From Platynereis dumerilii (taxonomy: Eukaryota > Annelida > Polychaeta > Phyllodocida > Nereididae), in the NCBI GenBank assembly GCA_026936325.1, contig JAPTHN010000004.1, forward strand, positions 33,163,910 through 33,227,909: a stretch of DNA of 64,000 nt. The letters run 5' to 3'. Positions 54,600-64,000 of this stretch are shown here, piece after piece; the stretch's first letter is position 1; each line of letters opens with the position of its first letter. The notes below the pieces were generated by a model. That model was not told the origin of the DNA and made no database searches. It saw only the letters and a list, made by a program, of their open reading frames with translations. Both the position numbers and the translations under genes were made by a program.

Positions 54600-54822
54600 T
54601 TTAAGGATGTATATGGATACCAATACCAGTAACGGTATCGGAGGTATCGGCACCAAAAAAGCAGTAGGCCTATCGGTATCGCATCGGGAGCTCTGCTCCA
54701 TATTTAACTAATCGTATCAATATCGGAATGTTATATTATCGGATATTTGTGGTATTAGAAGCAAAATACAGTATCAGTATTGGATAGAAATGAAAATGTG
54801 GTGTTGGTGCATCCCTACAATT
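54600..54822. mobile_element. putative MITE with GGTATCGG motifs
   Basis: Contains ACGGTATCGGAGGTATCGG and ends GGTGCATCCCTACA, resembling the TAGGGATGCAC end at 15424. The left end is weak. Confidence 0.35.
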
Positions 54823-55264
54823 TTTCCAGTGAAAAGGAAAATATTTATTGAATATTTTGACAAATCCATTATAGATTTTTGTGAATTAGTGCCCAAACTA
54901 CCTCCTACTTGAAACAAAATATACTTAATATAATTATAGGACTCCAAACAGCTGATGAAGACTGAAATACAGAACTTGACAGAAGCATTGCATGTTTTAA
55001 TCTAAATTTAGACTTTCGTGTAAATATTCTAATGTGTAGTGAACAAATAGTGAATCTTAGCTTGGAGTATTTACTATGAGGAAAATAGAAAGTAAGACAA
55101 TGAAAAAAATCCTTCTCTTTCATATTCGATTTGTCTTGACTCTGGAGATATATACTTAAAGGTAAAGAAATAATGATAAGAATGAAAGAAACACTGCATT
55201 GACCTTGAAAATAACTGAAAGATGACAGAAGTATGTAGTAGTTCCTCTCAAAACAAAAGTGATG

Positions 55265-55475
55265 ATCAAACATCCATGTGAGGGATCTTCTACTTGCCTG
55301 GCACAGACAATGATACAAGGGTGGCACCAATTTGACATCTCATCTGAACGAGCGCTGGGATTTTGCTTATGAAGGTCCACAGAAAATACTTCGGGTTCAT
55401 CACGCTGGGTTTGAACCCATGCAGGCAAGACCTTCAGTGGAGTAGGCCTGGATTGCAACCACTTGGCCAGCCAGT
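55265..55475 (-). mobile_element. SINE with tRNA-like head, GTCGTTCGGATGAG family
   Basis: On the minus strand TGGCCAAGTGGTTGCAATCC (A-box), then CATGGGTTCAAACCC (B-box), CATAAGCAAAATCCCAGCG, CTCGTTCAGATGAGATG and GCAAGTAGAAGATCCCTCAC. The best-preserved tRNA head of this family in the window. Confidence 0.75.
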
Positions 55476-55844
55476 TGCTTGACAGACTGATAGAAATAAA
55501 TATTGACACTTCAACAGATAGACAGATGAACAAACTAGACAGAATAGAAAACATTGATTGATAAAAGGTATAATACATGCATTCCTGCAGCCATAAGTCT
55601 GGCTATGCAGTGAATACATTCCTTTTTTGTAAATTTCTTTTTTAAAATCATTCTATTGTGAAAACAGTCTGTTGATTTTATTCAGAATGACTACCTTAGA
55701 AAGTGATTAATTGGAATTGAATGCAAATATGAACGTGATATGAATGGTTATATAATTACAGGGAAAGGTTATGGCTTTATGAAATTGTTAGACTGTATGA
55801 ATTTTATTTGGCAGGAAGATCTCCAGAGTTATGAAATACTTTGT

Positions 55845-56105
55845 TACCGGCTGAGAGGCTGTGATGTCAAAGTTGCATTAGTATTTCCGGACTAAATTTT
55901 CACTCTGACATATAGCTGAAACTGTGATGCTCAGTTTTGGGGGATTCTCATTGGCTAGAAGCCGCGGGGAATTTGGCCCAGTTTAAAATGACATCAGAGC
56001 TTGAAGTCATTTTATATATTTTGTGAGAATAGCGTCATCTCTGACATCACACTTCAACAGCATAGAAAGAACTTGAGATTCCACATAAATATGACAAGGA
56101 CTGTA
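55845..56105. repeat. arm of the CAGTCC MITE family
   Basis: GGCTAGAAGCCGCGGGG, CTCTGACATCACA, CTTGAGATTCCACATAAATA and GACAAGGACTG match the right arm of 34393-35333. Confidence 0.7.
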
Positions 56106-56489
56106 AAACAAACATTTCGCTTTATGCTAAGCACATAGAAAGTAGTTTCAAAGACAATATTATGCACAGTGACAATTTGTACCACAGTCATTTCCATATA
56201 AACTTCCATGTAATCATGTTCAGTTCATGCTATAACCAGTTTTGCCACTAAAACCATACACTTCAAGAACATGTTCATGACTTCATACTCTTTTGGCAGT
56301 AAACCATGTCAAGAAGTACATGGAAAAAGAATGTCGGTGCATGCTTTTGTTCGCATATATATCAAAGCGAAAGTTTTGGAATTTGTTTTTCTACATGTAT
56401 GTCACTGTCATGTCAGGCATATGTCTAGTGAAACCACAGCAGTGGCTGAATGATTGTTAATCAACCACTGGTCTCAAAAGCAGACTGAA

Positions 56490-56905
56490 TTTCTTTATAT
56501 TTCAATGGCACAAGTTGTCTACTGTGAATGCTATGGAAGCTGCCATTTAGGTAAGATTAGAGTGGTGATTGCCGATGATAGGTCATTGGGATCACATGAA
56601 CAGTTATGTAGAATAAAATGAGATCATCATGCTTCCTTCAATATATCAATGTTGAAACTGTGATGCATATATTTACTGTCAGCCCATTGGCTATCAAGCT
56701 GCGATTATGTGGTTGCAGGGGCTATCCCTGATAAAATGCTTACTCTGACATTGAGCTTGAAACTATGATGCTCAGTTTTAGGGGATCCTCACTGGCTAGA
56801 AGCCGGGGAATCTGACCCGGTTTAAAATGACATCAGCGCTTGAAGTTATTCTACATATGTTGCTATGCTGGAGAATAGAGTTATCTCTGACATCACAGTT
56901 CAACA
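56490..56905. repeat. second arm copy of the CAGTCC MITE family
   Basis: AAGTTGTCTACTGTGAATGC, CAGCCCATTGGCTATCAAGC, GGCTAGAAGCCGGGGAATC and TCTGACATCACAGTTCAAC match, inverted, the left arm at 34393-34720. Confidence 0.7.
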
Positions 56906-56909
56906 TGGT

Positions 56910-58220
56910 GTGAAGGTTTCCTGTTCACCTCTCGCGTTGAGCGAAACTCCAATTTTGGAAGTGGCTCCTCTACCATCCATAGGTCTACATCCAAATAATT
57001 GTTGCAAGACAGATATGATTTTTCTCTCTCTGGACACTATCCTCTCAATTGATGAAAATGTCCCCTGATAGAATGTTCAATAGGTGTCTCTTTGAACTGT
57101 ATTGAAATGTATGATTTAAAACCCTGCAAACCTGCATTCCTTCCTAGAAGGTATGCCACTATGTCATATTTAGTCTGTAAGACGGTTCTTTATCCAACAA
57201 TATACTTGATGAGTCACCTTACTAACCATCAAAATTTAATCTACATGTACCAGTATACAATGTAAGACCATGGTAACTATGAATAGAAAATTATGAATAG
57301 AATATTGTAGGAATTAATGGGACTTTATTTAACCCATGCACTTCTTTTCTGTGTTTTTTAGGGAAGGTAGTATATAGTTAATTCATATTGAACTAATCCA
57401 AACAAAATTACTTTTTAATTGTGAAACCTTTTATTTGCATGATCGACTAAATATCAATCTAAAAAATAGCAAAATCTACAATAAATCTGGCATAGGCCTA
57501 TGTGACCTCAAAAGGTTGACCATGCATGTCAAGTTATTGAAAGGAAAAGGTGTGAGCAACCAACACTTCAGTTGCAGCAAACGTCAAAAGGACTGATGCA
57601 TGCCAAACTTCATCCTCCCCACGCAAGCCCTGCTAAAATGGACAGGGCTGTCTGCTATTTCCAACCTCTTCTGTGATTGGCTGCTTATTTAGGTCATAAG
57701 CATTATGCAGGCAGATTTAGTCCAATTATGGACACTTAGAAGATTACTGACAACTAAGAGAAACAGTGTAAAACAAGCAAACTTTCAAACAGTTTCATTT
57801 CAGAACTGTGAAAATACATAATTCAATGGAATTTTTGGAACTGTGATAGCACCTTTCAACAATACACAATTTCTCCATTTGTAACTGTGTGAAACAGAAG
57901 CAAATATTTCAAACTGTGATGTAGCAGTCCCTGATTGGCTGAGCCAAAACTGGATCAGTTAATTAAGTATTCATGAATTAGCAAAGGTTATGGGCCATTT
58001 TGTCATGGTATGACTTGGGATGATGGCCAAACTTTAGAGGACGGGGAGCCCAAGGATGTCATATTTCCAGGGCATTTGATTGGCTTAAAACAGCTTAGCT
58101 GGCTTTCTAATTGGCTGTGTATACAGAGCTGGCTATGTATCACAGGCTCTCTCAACCAATAGACGCTACTCATTAATGCACGTATCAGTCTGAAGGCAAT
58201 TATTTGGCTTCCGCTCTAAT
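56910..58220. other. stretch without recognised features
   Basis: Several TGATTGGCT (inverted CCAAT) motifs at 57.67-58.09 kb, with no gene attached. Confidence 0.3.
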
Positions 58221-58228
58221 ATCTGTGA

Positions 58229-58465
58229 CAGTAATGTAATCGAGGCTAGGATACCCAGACCAAGGCAAGGCCATGGATCTGGCATCCGAGACTGAGGCAA
58301 GGCCATCAAAATATGGACCCAAGGCCGGCCTCGAGGTCTAGGCTGGTTCCGAAGGCGCCTACCACTGCCCCAAAGACACCCGAGACCGAGGCAAGGCCAA
58401 GGATTTGGCATCCGAGACTGAGCCAAGCCCGGTGCCATCAGAATATTTGGAGACTTCCAACACTG
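58229..58465. mobile_element. hAT-like MITE, CCGAGGC-rich family, copy 2, exact 8-bp duplication
   Basis: Starts CAGTAATGTAATCGAGGC and ends CTTCCAACACTG. ATCTGTGA stands at 58221-58228 and at 58466-58473 without a mismatch. The interior matches 693-946 (GGCAAGGCCA, GGCATCCGAGACTGAG). Confidence 0.85.
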
Positions 58466-58469
58466 ATCT

Positions 58470-59870
58470 GTGAAACTGTTAATATTTGGAAACTCATATT
58501 AGATGAGACCAGCATCTCTCTGTGAACTCTATCAGATAAATCATTAGAAACCTTTTAATATTTTCAAATCTGCATACCAATTTTATAAACTCCTACAAGG
58601 CTCACATTGTGTTACAAGTTCTGAAAATTTGAAACTTTTACAGTTATTTGGAGAAAACCATCCTTTTAAAAAGTACTTTCCTTTGTTGGTTTTTGTCTCT
58701 CATTCTTACTCTCGATTCGTTCAAATTTATATAGCGACAAAGAAGCAGTATGAGAGTACAGAAAAAAACTGCTAAAAATATGTGAAAAAAGGAGGAAAAA
58801 GATTCTTCGAGAACTGTACATGCCACGTAAAGCTGTCAGCCTGTATTTGCTACTTTGATTTCAAAAGCCACAAATTTTGTCTGGCTCTCCTTTTTAAGCT
58901 GAAATCTCACACCCACTTTTTTTAAAACTCTTTTTCCCATAAGTTTTTATCATATTCAACAGCTTATTATGTTTGTTCATTGAAATATCTTGGATCTCAT
59001 CCAGAATGTCAGTGACTTGAGGCTAAAACGGTGTAGAAATGCAAGATTCAAAATGAAAATGTCCGTATCAAAAGCAAGTATGAGCTTACATTATAGAGGT
59101 ATTTCTTCAGGATACAAGAAAGTCCAGATACAGTAAGATAGACAGAGATAGTTACTGTCAATGCAATGAGTTTGAGTAAAAGTTTAGGAACAACTTTTTG
59201 AGAGAAGGCTGCAAGCTCTGGTGTCAGAGTCAAATTATAGATTTTGTGAAATTAATAATTATATTATCCACAGATACAAGAAGCTTCCTGTCAAGCCACG
59301 ACTTCAGGAACTTGTTTTTACACTAATGACAAAATTAGGTTTCTGATGGCAAAAAGACCATTTTCTAAAACTTACATTTTATGTTCAAATATCATCTAAT
59401 ATCAAGTTGAACGTCCCTTTACTTCAATAATTGAAAGTAAGACAAATCCAAAAATTGTAGCCATCCATAGTTGAAAAAGGGGTCCTAAATTATAAGGGTG
59501 TTGACAGAAAATGGTTGTTAGGGTTCTAAATTACAGACCACCTTCTAGAATAGGGTTGAATGACATTCTGGGGTGGGTCAAAAAGGGCCTACATTTGAAG
59601 GGTATAATTGACTCCATGCTCAGATTGTCACTCTGACCCTAAAAATGTTGAAAGTTTTAATATTGAATTGCACAGTTCTGTGGTTTTAGGGTCATACCAT
59701 TGGCAGAATGGTTTATTAATCTTTTCCAAATAGGTTTGCAATCTTGGGGTTGGTGGGTCGGGTCTTCCACTCTTCCCAATATCCTTTTGGGGATCCTTTT
59801 ATGCGGTCTTGGAATCTGGAGCAGATTTTTATATTCCAGGTAGCAGTTAGAAGAGCTATGAATATTCCAG
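58470..59870. other. stretch without recognised features
   Basis: AT-rich; no exon or transposon ends recognised. Confidence 0.3.
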
Positions 59871-59874
59871 TTGA

Positions 59875-60065
59875 TTCTGTGCTCATCATATATCTAGCAG
59901 CATATAGGTGACAATAAAATAAAATAACTGAAAGACTTAAGGTACTTGATCAAATAAGATGATCAGGAGATCAACATAAAACTGCCAATGATGTGGCAAA
60001 TTGAAAATAAGAAAATTAATTGTTCCTGTTTACTGTTAATCTGCAAAGAGCTCTAAACTCAGTTA
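59875..60065. repeat. dispersed repeat (AB segment), partial copy
   Basis: CCAGTTGATTCTGTGCTCAT, GATCAGGAGATCAACA, CTGCCAATGATGTGGCAAA and TTAATCTGCAAAGAGC match 51137-51383. Confidence 0.65.
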
Positions 60066-60069
60066 GACA

Positions 60070-61725
60070 TCACCAAGATACTTATACCATTGGAAAAACC
60101 GGTATCTAACTGACAATATTGCATGTTAGCGCCCTGCTAAGGATTAACACTGTTTACAACAGCAAACAAACAGTCGGATTATTGTTTATTTTGCTAAAAT
60201 TATAAGTTAAAACAAATAATAGAAGAAGCATATGATGTCTAAGTCAGTTAGACACCTCTTTGTCAGGTCTTAACATGCATTTTTGTCAGTTAGAACCCTC
60301 CAAATCGGTGTCTAACTAATACTTAAAAAGATTTAACGATTATACTTCCAAACTTTGATATTGTATCGGGAAACCTCAACCAAAGAAAATTTAGAGATTA
60401 TACTTCCAAAACGTTGAAATTGTATCGGGGAAATTATATTTTCTAGAAAAATTCCTCATGCAGAGGTTTTGTCTAAGATCCCAAACCCATTTTTTCAGTG
60501 CAGAGACGACAATAATGAAATGATTGAACTTGTCTGACCTGTATTTTGAGATGACAAGGAAGCCCCCATACGCATGGCATGCTTTCTATTGTAGTAAAAG
60601 AATGTACAGCAGAGCTTCTTTGAAAGACCATGAGTTAGATCTTGTGGCTCATACATGAGGAATTGTGGATGTAAATCAATTTGTGGTTTATCTTTGTAAA
60701 AAATAAAAAGCCTTCTCGATCATTTCCTTGATATATTCTAATTTTGATTCAAATTAAAGTTGATTTTCATTGAGCATAATTGGAAGTGATATATGGATGG
60801 ATATACCCTATTTAATCACATATAAACTGCATTGCACATAAAGACATGCAGAAAGGATCAATAGACTATTTAATTCATTTGTGATATATATATATTTCCT
60901 ATTGTCTGTTACATATAATATGCAGGTGCTAAAACTAAGCAGACTAATTAAGTGGCAAACCAGTTTGAAAATTAAAATTATTTCCACTGGGTGGGCTAAC
61001 TTGCACAGAAAATCCATAAAATCCAGCATAAGAAAGAAGTATATCTATGTAGAACTATGTCCACATTTGAGAGATCGTACTGTACCACAAAATGACACGA
61101 GCAAGAAATATAATAGGCCTTTACCAAAACTGGTAGACCATTACAAACCATTAGACAGTGTTTCCTTAAGGCAGTCAGTCTACCTTGTCCTTAAGAAAAG
61201 TGGAGATCAGGTCACTGACTGCAGTTCAAGTGCAAATTTCTAGAAATTACTTTTAGAAAATAGAATAAAGAAATTGTTGTAGTTTTGTACTCAAAGTACT
61301 TGCTCAGACCTTGTTAATTTGTTGCAATTACTTAAAGGTGTGTTTAGTTACACTGAAACAAATGTAATTGGGTGGTACAAGTTACAAATGTAGTTGACAT
61401 GGTAACATGATGTGCAATGTGGTTATACAGCCACAGTTTCCAGTTCATTATAATTATTGAAATATAATTTTAGCCATCATAAGTATATCTAGTTTTAGGA
61501 AGGTAGCCTTTTTAAACCGATTAAAAAGTAAACCAAGAAAGGAGGAGGCACTATAGAATTGAGTAGACTATTATCAATCAATATCATAGTAAATAACTTC
61601 CTGGATCAATAGAAAATCTGAATTTAAACATACACAGTTTAGCAATTATGAACATTGACTGTAATGTTGTTGCAAACTTGTCAACAGTGTGATAAGTTTT
61701 TCACTATGATGTCTTCCTTACAGAA
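60070..61725. other. stretch without recognised features
   Basis: A 120-codon open frame (60881-61243) is not recognised; its composition and lack of splice context argue against a gene. Confidence 0.3.
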
Positions 61726-61730
61726 GGATA

Positions 61731-61945
61731 CATTGTTCAGAAGGTCCCTTGTTTAGAAGGTCCCATGTTTAGAAGGTTCATTGCCCCGAACGTCCCTTGT
61801 TCAGAAGGTCCGTGGATCACAAGGTCAAATGTTCAGAAGGTCTATTGTTCAGAAAGTCGTGGATCGCAAGATCAAATGTTCAGAAGGTCCATTGTTCAGC
61901 AGGTCGTGGATCACAAGATCAAATGTTCAGAAGGTCATTTGTACT
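61731..61945. repeat. GTTCAGAAGGTCC tandem repeat with higher order
   Basis: A short unit TTGTTCAGAAGGTCC repeats with drift. Within it a period of about 60 bases (GTGGATCACAAGATCAAATG plus two short units) recurs about three times. Confidence 0.8.
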
Positions 61946-62094
61946 TCCACTTTTCTAGATAATTCTTCTGGAAACTTGCTTTTGCTTTTAGTTGTGTAAA
62001 TATTGCTGTATCAGTCTCATAGTTATTCTAATACAAATTCAGAAATCATACCTGTCTGGCTACTTTCAGTTATATCATGAACCTTTAGTCATGA

Positions 62095-62646
62095 AACTTA
62101 GAGCTCTTTGCAGATTGGCGGCCAACTTGAATAGTTTTTTTTCTTATTTTCAATTTGCAAACTGGCTTTGGCACATCATTGACAGTTTTCCTAATCTTCT
62201 CATTTGATGAAGTACCATGAGTCATTTACAGTGAAACACTTTGATATAGAATTAAAGTGGACTGTGGCACTGTGAAATGGCACTTCATAACTCATGATAG
62301 CCGATGAAGTGTCATCTTCTCTACTTTCAACATGGGAAACATAGAGGCTGCTTGATTAGTTATGATCAAGAGTAAGCTAGCCATTTGACTTCTCTAAAGT
62401 GAAAATCTAATGCCTAATCCTTTCGTTTGGCTGTCACCAACAAGTGCGATAAGTCTCCTTCAATCAAATTAACATTGAAAGTATTGGGTTTGATTATGAC
62501 AAATCATCAGCATGATGACACACAAAGTGCCATTTTCACAGTGCCACAGTCCACTTTAATTCTATATCAAAGTGTTTCGCTGTAATTAGTTTGTTTATTG
62601 TCACCTACACTGCTTGATATGATCAGCTCTAAATAAACTGATTAAC
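62095..62646 (-). repeat. dispersed repeat (AB segment), reverse copy carrying a MITE
   Basis: Reverse-complement text GGTTAATCAGTTTATTTAG, CATATCAAGCAGTGTAGG, then after the MITE GAAGATTAGGAAAACTG and GCCGCCAATCTGCAAAG parallels 51137-51383. Confidence 0.7.
62229..62582. mobile_element. 354-bp palindromic MITE, TA-flanked
   Basis: Starts CAGTGAAACACTTTGATATAG and ends with its complement (ATCAAAGTGTTTCGCTG). The arms share AAAGTGGACTGTGGCACTGTG. TA on both sides; the AB copy at 51137 shows the empty TA site. Relatives at 51384-52474 and from 63745. Confidence 0.85.
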
Positions 62647-62652
62647 CGTAGT

Positions 62653-63106
62653 TGGGTGCACTCGAATTACTGCCCGACGGTCGACCGGTTTATGACGGGC
62701 GATCCTCGTTTGCGGCGGATGTTATGCGCGCACATCAATCCGGGGTATCCCGTGTAGCACGGCCGATTTTGCTCGGTGTATGGCGGTCTATCAATCCAAC
62801 ACGAGGCAAAGTAAACTTCCGGGTTTTGGCACACGAGAAAAGCCGCCTGTTTGCTTGTTAGCTCTTGTTGTTGCATTGTTTGTAGTAGTGAAAAAGTCAA
62901 AACAACACAAACACATGCTTTAGGACCCTTCAAAATCGTGTTTTGATTGTTTATTTATATTTGTTACGACGACTGCCATAAATAAACAAACAACTCAGTC
63001 TGGCACATTGACCGGGCGATCAACTGTCCTCGATTGACCGGTCAACCGACCACGTGGTCGGGCTACACCGGTCGGCGCAACCGGGCGATACAAACGAGCG
63101 CACCCA
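62653..63106. mobile_element. CpG-rich element with TGGGTGC inverted ends
   Basis: Left TGGGTGCACTCGAATTACTG, then CGGTCGACCGG; the right end inverted reads TGGGTGCGCTCGTTTG, then GCCGACCGG. Both ends are rich in CG while the middle is AT-rich. No target duplication found, so a host CpG block is not excluded. Confidence 0.5.
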
Positions 63107-63109
63107 CTG

Positions 63110-63740
63110 ACACAAGCACAAAATTTTTGAGCCAGTGAGATCACACGACCAAGTTGAAAGTTAATTTTGGAACTGTTTGGTCCGCTAATCCGCAAAGAGC
63201 AATAAGTCATGAACCTTACAAGTTTGACATTAAACAATTTATTTATACATTCACCAAATTAAACCTTTCAGGAATACTCCCTACAACCACAAATGGACAA
63301 GGTAACAGTGTTGTTGTCATAGAAGCAGTGTTGTCGTTAGAAAAATTAGTCACAAAACTACATTTAAAAGAAAATTTACAATCATCTCACTTTCCCTGAC
63401 TGTAATTAATATATTTTCACTAGTTATCACATTAGTTTCCTAGTTTGCATGTTTTGTTTGCATGGTTTGTTTTTGAGTAACTTCTCTCAAATAATCTTCC
63501 ATTTATGCATGCTCACTTCTGTTGTGTATCGTAATTTTATTTTTGTTATTTATTTGTGTACCATTAATTTGCATGTTTTAAATGTTTTATATACCAGTTA
63601 TGTTTCATTGCTAATACCTTGGTTTGAATTGACTAATATGCATGAGTTTGACTTTTCTATTATTACACATAGATCTAGTTTCTGTATTGTGTATTATAGC
63701 ATTTTAGAACCATTTGATATATTTACACATTGTACAGCCC
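63110..63740. other. stretch without recognised features
   Basis: AT-rich; short open frames only. Confidence 0.3.
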
Positions 63741-63744
63741 TTTA

Positions 63745-64000
63745 CAGTCTGTAACTTTGATATGCAAAAAGAGTGGACTGTGTCACTGTGAAAAGGGCAC
63801 TTCATGAATCATCATACCGGTGATTTGTCATGATCATAACCAATACTTTCAATGCCAATTTGATTTAAGGAAACTAATCCTGCACGCGGAAGGATTATGC
63901 ATCTGATTTTTACTCTAAAATCAGTTACAACAAATCAAATGGCCTTCTCTTGATCATGACTAATCAAACAGCCTCTATGTTTCCCATGTTGAATGTAAGG
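63745..64000. mobile_element. TA-flanked MITE, cut by the window edge
   Basis: Starts CAGTCTGTAACTTTGATATG after TA and continues GAGTGGACTGTGTCACTG, then TTGATCATGACTAATCAAAC. Same family as 62229-62582; the right end is outside the window. Confidence 0.7.

Noticed and set aside
60881-61243. 120-codon open frame as a gene
   Set aside because: No recognisable domain and no repeat of the frame; AT-rich composition allows such a frame by chance.

Overview
The window looks like a gene-poor, AT-rich, intron- and transposon-laden stretch of an invertebrate animal genome. The gene content (mitochondrial ribosomal protein L41, an annexin, an ionotropic-glutamate-receptor-like channel), the long introns and the crowd of tRNA-derived SINEs and short TIR elements would fit a marine invertebrate, perhaps a deuterostome. 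The species and phylum are not settled by anything I can see.

Layout. (1) 1-3.65 kb: a three-exon MRPL41 gene on the minus strand, with SINE and hAT-like MITE copies in and around its introns. (2) 3.94-9.65 kb: a full-length, apparently young RNase-H-bearing non-LTR retrotransposon (ORF1 with zinc knuckles; ORF2 with endonuclease, reverse transcriptase, RNase H and CCHC), flanked by an 11-bp direct repeat. It sits between the divergent MRPL41 and annexin genes. (3) 10.4-22.4 kb: a seven-coding-exon annexin on the plus strand. It begins with an N-myristoylation signal and lacks canonical calcium-binding loops in all four repeats. One intron carries a decayed copy of coding exon 3. (4) 22.4-33.2 kb: no gene found; MITEs, a conserved-domain SINE and a 1.2-kb array of a 20-bp minisatellite. 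(5) 33.25-39.8 kb: a minus-strand glutamate-receptor-like channel of about 420 residues without an amino-terminal domain. Its first intron is almost wholly a 53-bp tandem repeat, and its last residues and stop codon lie in a transposon end. (6) 39.8-46.6 kb: no gene; a second array of the same 20-bp minisatellite. (7) 46.68 kb: a lone signal-peptide exon on the plus strand, whose other exons were not found. (8) 46.7-64 kb: GATA microsatellites, a 5'-truncated LINE nested inside a MITE, palindromic repeats and a CpG-rich block.

The genes do not form a functional cluster. The strongest novelty is in the calcium-site-less annexin, the transposon-modified receptor, the LINE whose second reading frame lacks an obvious start, a SINE and LINE that share a 3' hairpin tail, and nested insertions whose empty sites lie in the same window. 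All coordinates were read by eye. Exon boundaries rest on splice-site sequence and phase agreement, not on transcripts.
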